DNA from: Dermatemys mawii
Taxonomy: Eukaryota > Chordata > Testudines > Dermatemydidae
NCBI GenBank assembly: GCA_007922305.1
Contig: ML677386.1
Span: forward strand, 13,497,830 to 13,561,829
DNA length: 64,000 bases
Reading direction: 5' to 3'
The notes under the pieces: generated by a model
Seen by the model: the letters and a program-made list of their open reading frames with translations, nothing else
Told to the model about the DNA's origin: nothing
Databases searched by the model: none
Program-made: the position numbers and the translations under genes
Shown: piece after piece, positions 55,328 through 64,000 of the stretch
Position numbering within the stretch: position 1 is the first letter of the stretch
How the letters are laid out: the number at the start of each line of letters is the position of its first letter

Positions 55328-58300
55328 ATTGAGCTGGTTTCATACTTGAAAGTACTGGGCAAAACTAATTTATGGGCTTCTCCCTCTGTGCCACCTATAA
55401 TAAAGGCATATTTAATAATGACTATATTTAAAGAAAAGTGTCCTACTAAATGTACCAAGTAGCCACATTTTTTGTGAAATAAAGCAGAAATTACATGCAT
55501 TTCAGACACTCTTACCTAATATTGTAAGTATCATCTCATATGCAGTATACTCTTGTTTTTGGAAGCTTCTTCAGCATTTAGGCTTAATGTGTCTTTTTTT
55601 TTAAGTGTTAGCTTTTAGGTCGTAGCTTTTATAGGTTTAGGATAAATCTTTAATCTTTCTTTAATTGTTTTATATGTAATTTCTCATAATTACTGCTAAT
55701 TAAACTATAGCACAGCTGAGTACAGCTGCAGTATCAGAATTTCTTATTTGTTATTATCATATTAGTAGAAAAATATTCCCAATATCTTGTTATTCCCTGA
55801 AGTAGGACATTCTTAGGCCCTATAATAGCAAAGAATGAGAACAGTGCAGAGGAGTATATTAAGTTTTGTCTACCAGCATCCTGGTAAGCAGAGCATTGTG
55901 TTCATTTTTTTGGAGTAGGGAATACTGATTTTTCTCATAGCCTGTAGTTAACTTGCAATGGGATGTGTGTTAAAATGTATTTAAAATACATTCTTAAATA
56001 TTTAAATTGGTTATATAAAATCAGTAATGTGATTTGAATATTGTGTTTTTTGTAGACATCTTATGTTTTAATAAGTGAGAACATCTGTTAGGTTAATTTT
56101 TTTAGCAATTGAAGGCTTGCATTTGTTGTCAATCGACAAAAAAGAATTGTTTACCTTCATGCTATTTTAAACTTTAAAGCCAATTTACATCTTTTGCATC
56201 TTAGTCTTCCTAGCAAAATTGCTCTTTTGTTTAGATATTTTGCTGTCTGTTTGCTTTCCTAGAAAGAGAAATATGTTTATATTATAAAAACAGTCCTTTT
56301 TGTCCTCATTCCTCTGATATCCATCCTAGTTTCAGGATGCCACTTCTAGTACTATTCTTTTGGCAATAAAAAGGAAATAAGTTACTGACTCTGCAGACAT
56401 ATCTTCATTGTTCTTTGACCTATTGGAGAGAATATTCTTATAAATGGGCCAGATGGCTCCCAATCCCCAAGAAATAGAGACATTTTCTATTTCTTGTGTC
56501 CCTGACTTGAATTCTTAATTTTCCCCCCAAGGCTGTGTTCCTAAGCTGGCAGCCCCTTGAATTGCTAGTGTGTCACCAACCTAGATTAATGTTGATAAAG
56601 TTGCACTTGTATTTCATTTATTCACTAAATTATCCCTTATAATGTAGAAGATCAGGATCATTATATGTTTGAATTCACATGAATGAAGTAAAATAAAGTT
56701 GGCCTGATCTGTGATTTTTTTCACAGTAACTGCCTCTCTTTTTTATTCTTATCTTTTCTCCAGAGCTCTCATCTACACTGCTGTCAGAACCCCTAATGTT
56801 TATTAGCTTTAACCTCCTCCTGAAAGTTCCCTTAATATTTCCACTATCTTTCTGGCTGAGGAAGCCCATCAGTTCTATTCATTATGCAGCTGGTAGAGTT
56901 GAGTGCATTCCATTCCCTACAGGCCAGCCGAGCAAGATGTGCTGTCTGGGAAGCACATGTGACTCTTCTGTATGGCAGTGGTTGATGAGCACTAAGGAAG
57001 CTAAAGTTGGCAGCAATGGTTGTGCACTTGTTTTAGTGTTATCTCAGACTTGTGTACCTGGCACATATTTTATGTTTTTTTTGATGTCCCATTTTCTCTT
57101 ATAATATCAGCCTATTCACAGTTTACCTCACCTTTTACAATAAGATTTTGTCCAGTAACTCAAATAGATTTTGAAGATTCTATTTTTTCTTCTTTTTTTG
57201 TTTCTGAGAATTCCAGCTCCTTCTCGAGTTTCATAATCCCAATTAGTGTGTGTAGTGGGTATTTGCTGCACCAACCTGTGTGTCCTTCAGAGTGGTGAAG
57301 ATGATCATGAGTGACCCTAGTGAGAAAGTTAAAATCAAAATCTGAGTCATCCCTTCCCTTCTCAATCCAAGTGCACATAGCTGAAGTTGACGTGCACTAA
57401 GAAGAAACTGTCATGAGGAAGTTGACTGTTTCAGCTTTATTTCTCCCAGGCAGATAATATTACAATATAATATAATATAATATTTTAAGCTCTCTTTTTT
57501 TCCTGGAGAGCTGATATTTTCAGTGTGTCCCAGTTATTTAGACATTTGTCAATTAACCCCAATTCAATGACTATTTACTAGTTGCTATATAAGCACATGC
57601 TGAGACACTTCTACTGCACTGTGTTCTTGAACTTTAGTAATGGTTAGCCCTGAAAGAGTAAATGCATCATTTTCTAGTTGTCTTCCTTCTTACACGTATG
57701 TTATTTAAGTGAATCTCCAATATTAACATTCTATAGTATAAGTACTGCTTCAACTTTTCACCATTTCCTTTTCTTCTACACATGACCCTCCTCCAAATCC
57801 ACATAGATATAGGTGAAACCACACTTTTTGAGGGATATTGATTTCAGGTAAGTTGCATATTTATAATAAAAAAGCATGAGAATATCAATAGCTGAATAGG
57901 ATATTCTTGAATGTCATTCCAGAATAATCAACAGCATATAGGAGAAAGGTCATGTACAGTAGCTGACTCTTATCAATAACAAATATAAATGCATGCAACT
58001 GCCATTAAACACATGAATGCCTACTTTTCTAGACAACAGAAACCACTAGATTTTTTGGGGGGTCTATTATGTCTGTTTTCTGCTGCTTATGTGGTGCAAA
58101 ATGGCTGTATTTTGTTGGGACATGGCCATCAAAGAATTTCCTTTGTAGAGGGCAAATTTGGTATAAAGCTGACAGAGGTGATAAAAATAATTTCACCACC
58201 TCCAGCATGGAGAGTAGTAGGGTATCATAGATGAGCAGAGTGGAATGACAGCTAACTTCTGGTTTCTTGTACTATTTTAGAGCAAATTAGGTCCTCAGTT

Positions 58301-60796
58301 GCTCTAACTTGTGCAAGGAATAGATGGTGTAGAGTTACTACTGTTTGCCTGAGGTGACTCCCTTATCCCACTCCTCCCTCCACACTGAGTGGAGCTTTGG
58401 CCCAGTTAAAAATTTACTCCTTTGACTTGACATAATACCTTAATGATGGAAAAGAACTGGCTTATCATAATAAAGTAGAGATATTACCATATATTGATTT
58501 GAGGAGGAAAAAAAATAGTGCCCTGAATGAGTGGCTGCCTCTTCCTTTCTAGGTAGACAGATAAAAGAAACAATAACTTGGAAAGTATTGTTAGCTAAAT
58601 CACTGTGATTTTTTGGCTTCATATAGTACAAACTATACGTTGAAGATATAGCTGAACAATCAGGTTCTTTGAAAACACATTGCATGTTTTCTACTGATTA
58701 CCTTTCTTCTGGAAAGAGAAAATGTGAAGCAATATTGCACGCTTCAAATCTCTCAGCAGTTGATTTTGTGCTGGAAACCTAACTTGAATGATAGTTACCC
58801 TTTGGGTTACCCAATGACCCTTTTTCCGCACATTGTCACACATTATCCATACAGATTAATCCATTTTATTGCTAAAACTGTATAGACTTAATAGAAGTTA
58901 ATGGTATATTGTAGTACAGCTTTTAAAATATGTATACTTACATTTAAAATTGATAAAACAAAATTAATTTCTTCATGGTGTTGGTGTTTTTTTTTTTAAC
59001 ACTTGGGTTGTGGTAATGCCTAGAAGCCAACTAGGCTAGGACTGTACTGTGCTACATGCTGTAGAAACATGTAGAAAATCACAGTCCCTGCATAAACAGT
59101 AAACATATAGCTTAAAAGTCAAGGTGAACCAGATGGCTGATATGAGTGCACAAGTCAGACTAAGGGTGTAGGGGGAGACAGGATAACAAATAATAGAAGT
59201 TGCCCAATTCTTAGCCATGCGGAAGCAGTAATCATAGCTCACCAGCTGTCTGTCTTGAGGTTTCAGTTAAATATAAGCCTTATAGATGACACTTATCAGA
59301 AAATGAAGCTGCCTTCCACCGAAACTTTTGAATTTTAGTCAAATAAATACTTCCCTGAAAACTGGGGAAGGATGCGGAGGAAGAAGGGGATGACACGTAT
59401 GATTCTATGAATACTACTACTACTACTCAGAATATGAAAAAAAATGCATATAGAGGTTACAAATGAAAACATTTACTGCGCAGAGGTATATTGAGGTATT
59501 TGAGGTAATTGAACCTGTTTTATTTCAGATAATACTGTGTGGTAAACAGGTGTGTGTGTGTGTTTGCAGCTCCTGTATTAATAATTTTTCATAATACTAC
59601 CATTATTTACTATTAGTTGATGGTGCTGTAAGCATGAATTGTGGTTTATAGAGTGACGAGTGAGTAAAAGCCAAGTCTCTGGATCAGAGATTGTGATGTT
59701 ATTTTTACCTCTCGCATCTCATTTTTCATATTCTTTAATTGGTAATTAAAATATTTATACACATGAATATTTTATGGTACATATGGTACCTATATCTACA
59801 ACTTACTTTATCAGTGGGTATTGCATAAATTTTCAATCTATGTCATAATTATATTAACACTTTTCTTGTTGTCTTCACCTACACACAATGTTCAGAATCA
59901 ATTATGAAGTTATATCTAAGTAATTTGTATCAAAATTTTCTTGAATTGCTTTTTCCATGAAGTTTATCTCTCCTCTAGCATTCACCAATGAGAAAGTGAA
60001 GTAGCTATCTATACATGTTAGCATATAATCTTACAATTGATTTAAAGACACTATCCTCGAGAGAGATTTTTACATCTGCACAGTCCATGGCAATGCAGGT
60101 TTTTTTGTGTATGGACCAATCTGGAAGATGTGTCAAATCACTTGAAGCCATAGACTCATGTGTTCAGTATGCATCTTATGAGGCTTTTGTGCATTTTTAT
60201 TTCTACAAAGGTCTGGCATTAAGCTACTTTTAAAAAAATTACAGTGGTCTTATATGAATAATTGGTGACTTGGGCCAGAACCTGAATCTGATCCAGATTT
60301 GTTCATTGTCAGTGGGACAAGTTAAATAATAAATTCATTCGTTCATTCTCCTTTCTTGCTCTGTGGAAGCAAAGCATGTTATTTCTCAATGTGTTTTTTA
60401 TAAAAGATAGTTGCTTGAACATATTATATCAGGTCAAATTGTTGTATAGGTTTTATAGACAACATTATTTGTAGACTACTTTTATCATTAATGATCATTT
60501 TACAATGAAATAACTTTTCTAATTAAATTAAACTAAATCAGTTGTTCCATCATATTCTGTCTACTATAGTTGTATTTGCAGAGGACAGTCCAGCATTTGT
60601 CTTTTTGAATTTTTCATGCAATTTACTTTAGAGGTACTGTATGCAGGGTCTAAAATTTATTTCACCTTTTGAACAAAGCCAAAGATACAGCTGCACTTTT
60701 GCCTTGGAGACTGAAACACTCTGGACTTCAGTGTCCAGGTGTAAGCTTGTTGAGATTCCTGGAGATTCCTGTTGAGATTCCTCGTAGGCACTAGAG
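55328..60796. other. Long stretch without an identifiable gene
   Basis: About 5.5 kb of AT-rich sequence. It contains a small (TATAA)n repeat at 57454-57486, a poly(T) run at 58988-59000 and an ACT repeat at 59410-59427. Open frames reach at most 102 codons (56796-57104), overlap one another and have no motif. Just before the MITE, 60748-60783 holds a short direct repeat of 'GTTGAGATTCCT'. No interspersed repeat is recognised. Confidence 0.45.
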
Positions 60797-61095
60797 CAGG
60801 GGTAGGCAACCTATGGCACAGGTGCCAAAGGTGGCACGCGAGCTGCTTTTCAGTGGCACTCACACTGCCCGGGTCCTGGCCACCGGTCTGGGGGACTCTG
60901 CATTTTAATTTAATTTTAAATGAAGCTTCTTAAACATTTTAAAAACCTTATTTACTTTACATACAACAATAGTTTAGTTATATGCTAAAGGGGCCTCCCA
61001 AAAACGTTAAAATGTATTACTGGCACACAAAACCATAAATTAGAGTGAATAAATGAAGACTCGGCACACCACTTCTGAAAGGTTGCCGACCCCTG
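60797..61095 (+). mobile_element. hAT MITE (299 bp), internal-deletion derivative of the 29.5 kb element
   Basis: The ends are CAGGGGTAGGCAACCTATGG and AGGTTGCCGACCCCTG. The exact 8 bp duplication CACTAGAG lies at 60789-60796 and 61096-61103. The left 105 bp matches the reverse complement of the right end of the element at 29545-31160, and the remaining 195 bp matches the reverse complement of its left end. The junction is at TCTGC (60897-60901). It encodes nothing and would have depended on the larger element's transposase. Its orientation is opposite to that copy. Confidence 0.96.
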
Positions 61096-61103
61096 CACTA
61101 GAG

Positions 61104-64000
61104 TCTACTCATGCAGATCTGGTGTGCAGCAGTTTCTCCCGTTCATGTGGTTCTGTGTATTACTTTGTTTTTATACATGAGATACGTGATAGCAATTATA
61201 CATAATCCTATATTCTTATTTCACCTCTGCGTATGTTAACTAGCAGACAGCAATGACTCCAAGTGAATTTTTTCCTATGTTAAAATGTGTGTTTTTTAAA
61301 AATATTTGTGTTTTCATACATTCTATAAAAATGAAATTGTTTATTGTAATTGATTTACTAACAATAACGGGATAATATTGAAAGTGCTTTTTGTTGGTTG
61401 TTTAATTTATGCTTCCCTGTATTGGTATTTATGTTTACGTGGTTCATTTTTCATTTCATTTTGTTTTCTTATTGCATCCAGGAGTTGTGAGGTCTTCACA
61501 TACTATTTCAGCTCCCATACAGTGCAAATACCATGAAAAGACCAGTTCTCATGTGGTTTTGATCCTTTAAAATTGTCTTTGAGAAATTAAAATAGTATAA
61601 AACATAAGCACAAATACCCTTGAATCAGGTTAGTGTGGTACTAAAATGTAGAGATTGAGAGTCTGGTCCTACAAACCTCATTCTTGTGAGTGACTGATTC
61701 TTAATCACATGAGTATTCCTGTTAGCTACCAGTTCATAGTTCACATGACTATTTACTGTATTCGCTTCCATTTCTATTACTGTAAACCAGCTTTTGAATG
61801 TATAGTGCTTAGTGAAAACTATGGTGAAGGTATTGCTTACTATATGGGCAATACACACCGCTATAGAAAAGACAAGTCTAAAAAGTACTTTCACCAGATT
61901 TCATATGAGCTTTTACTTGTTGAAGAGAACATTTATATAGGTTGTAAATGGTAAAGGCAAATATGTTTTGCCATCTGACGTTTATTTAATGGAGCATAAA
62001 TGTGTGTAACCATTTGTGGTTCTTACATGGCTTCTGTGACATGACTTTGTTCTGTAACTTTAGTTCAGTTTCTAATGGATAAGTGTCCATATTGCAGTTA
62101 GTACTAGCTGGCACCAAGCAATGAGCCTGGAGCCTGGATAAGACTCTTATCCCTTTTCTCAAAATAATTCAGACGGTTTGAAGTGACCTTGAAATTTGGC
62201 CAAATCCTGCTTTCTTTGGATCTGTTTGTGTAAAAATGTAAATGAGGAGTTGTTGGTCAATGATCAGTCTTCAACCTGGCAACATTCATGACTTTACTTT
62301 AAAATAGTGAGAAGATAATGACCGAGTGAGGCAAACAACTTTAAGAAGCAAAATATTTTAATCCACATGTATGGACATTAAAGGAAGGGCTGTTACAGAA
62401 CAATCACATACCATTGCTTCTGTGCACACTTTCAATATTTACATGTTCTGGAGCTGGATTCTGGGGTGAGCTGTGGCACCTTTGCACTGCTCTTTTCCCA
62501 GGTACTTGAGGATTCCCCTTGTATACAACTATGGGCTTTTTATTTGTTTACATGTACGAATGTTGAGAATGTTTATATCAACAGTAAGTTCTGCTGTTTA
62601 CGTTCCTGAGGAAAAGAACAGAAAGAGATCAGGATAAATTAGTCTAAACCGAAATACGTCTTAGGAAAAAACACTGATTTATGAACCAATTATTTTAAAA
62701 CAAACAATAATAAAGGGATTTGAATCCTGAAAGGTCATCTTAAAAACAAACTGGAAAGAAGAACTGTAAATAAAGTAGTTAAGCGTAACACTACTTGTAA
62801 GACAGTTTCCTGCCAGATGATCGTAATAATAAAATAGGTTATAGTGTAACTGTTTTGAAAGGTGTTTTTAAATAACTGGGAGATTTAACATAATACATTT
62901 AATAAGAAATGTATTTTCTATTGTCTCAGTATCTGAATTTTTGTTTTTGAAGATTTTGGTGGTTATGGCAAATCTTACAACCATGAGTGGTATAATGGGC
63001 TGCAGGTTGGATGAGTTACAGTCATCTGCAACATGACATACCATACCAAACTTCTTCCTTGTAATTGGTAAGTTTTTTTTTTGTTGATTACCATACGTCT
63101 ATTAGATGCTTCTTACTGACTTGATAGAATTAACTTTTTATTTGGAGAATAAGTATGTTTCTTCAGCTATGAAAGCATGAGAACATTTGGAAGAAATTTC
63201 CGTTGGAAATATACCTTTAGGAAAGTGTAGCCATTTTCAGACGTTTGTACATTAAGCATCTTTGGCCTCATTCTCACACTAAAACCCCTTTACATTTCCA
63301 GAGCTTTATAAAGAGGCCTTAAAATAGGACAACTGATTTCTGGTTTAAGGTTGTTTACATTAGTGTGAAGTGTCCTTAAGGAAAGGAGAATAATGTCCAA
63401 AGAGATGCAGTTTTTATGATGTATTGGATCAGAGATATCAGAATGTTTAAAGAACAAAAAGTTTAGAAAATAGATTTTAAAAATAAATCCAAATCATAAA
63501 TATTTAAATGGGAGAAAATATTTGAGAGGAAAAAAGTCTCCCTTTATATTTGGTACTGTCTTTGTTTATTTTTATGTCCACTGCTAATCTGCTTACAATA
63601 TTCAGAAGCAACATTACATACTGGATGAACAATAATATTATTTAACCCCTCCCTCCCCCCAAATAAGGCTCCATGTAATATAACCAAGCCATTATTTCTG
63701 GTTTACACAGGGTTCAGATATTCAGTAATGAGATTCAAAGTACTAGTTGTTCATTTGACTCAGCTTGAAGTTAAACATTGACAAAAATCAGGTAGCAAAA
63801 AGTTCAACAGATATACATCTAGCTCACCAGAAATAGAAAGTCAGTTTCATGCCCAAACTCCAGCTTAGGTATAAAAATTCCCCTCTTTAGGGAACCTAAT
63901 GTAGGCTCTCTGGACCAAAAGATGGAAGTCTAGTTATAAGAAATGTTTAGTTTGTCATAATAATAGATGATCACTTTTAAGATTTGCAAGCTAATGTTTG
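61104..64000. other. No identifiable gene
   Basis: AT-rich DNA. The interval 62950-63068 has an acceptor-like 'TTTTTGTTTTTGAAG' and a donor-like GGTAAGT, and its start encodes DFGGYGKSYNHEWYNG before a stop. The resemblance to glycine/tyrosine-rich RNA-binding proteins is superficial. C-rich run at 63646-63660. No repeat is recognised. Confidence 0.4.

Noticed and set aside
62950..63068. Possible exon encoding DFGGYGKSYNHEWYNG
   Set aside because: Similarity to Gly/Tyr-rich RNA-binding proteins is only compositional, and the frame stops soon after.
1..64000. CRISPR arrays, operons, ribosome-binding sites or bacterial mobile elements
   Set aside because: The composition, retroelements and lack of long genes show vertebrate nuclear DNA; no regularly spaced repeats occur.

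Overview
The window is AT-rich vertebrate nuclear DNA with no recognisable host protein-coding exon, rRNA or functional tRNA. The open frames are short, lack family motifs and read as chance frames or transposon debris. The repeats point to a non-avian sauropsid, most likely a turtle, less likely a crocodilian: several CR1 LINEs with two kinds of 3' end, hAT and Harbinger-like MITEs carrying the terminal motif GTCTACACTAC, old MIR-type tRNA SINEs, a DIRS-like retrotransposon relic and a second, non-CR1 LINE. No Alu, L1 or B1 elements are seen. The species call is an inference from recognised repeat patterns; no database was searched. The window is probably intronic or intergenic.

Layout. 1-10 kb: CR1 3' tail (465-590), GC-rich element (2375-3254), a nest of repeats inside a MIR (3955-4835), palindromic repeats, a tRNA-like site (7108-7165), MIR relics (7945-8065, 9600-9925) and a foldback tRNA-SINE (8505-8645). 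10-20 kb: MITE fragment (10050-10100), antisense CR1 (12150-12590), a long CR1 carrying a hAT MITE (13170-14872), a 116 bp MITE (16496-16611) and an L2-like relic (17030-17830). 19.4-21.0 kb: a foldback hAT transposon whose two arms both carry the end of the transposase gene. 23.3-25.2 kb: CR1, then a GT/TA microsatellite with a 100-N gap flanked by near-identical copies. 26.5-28.7 kb: DIRS-like relic and Harbinger-like MITE. 29.2-32.0 kb: MITEs around a 1.6 kb hAT with transposase remains. 33-42.9 kb: SINEs, an antisense CR1 joined to a CG/CA repeat, palindromic repeats and a long LTR-like repeat. 43.3 kb: an antisense 7SL RNA pseudogene. 47.6-52.7 kb: a decayed EN-RT LINE interrupted by a hAT MITE and by a CR1. 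53.7-55.3 kb: CR1 tail, hAT element and mariner-type MITE. 60.8 kb: a 299 bp MITE that is an internal-deletion derivative of the family at 29.5 kb.

The most informative observations are the foldback hAT, the parent/derivative hAT pair with a 5 bp microhomology at the deletion point, the exact 8 bp target duplications that fix several transposon boundaries, the insertion order readable from nested elements, the 7SL pseudogene, and the likely false duplication around the assembly gap. I found no convincing new gene system. Long stretches (591-2374, 5036-7107, 10101-12149, 25224-26539, 44216-47639, 55328-60796, 61104-64000) hold nothing I can identify.
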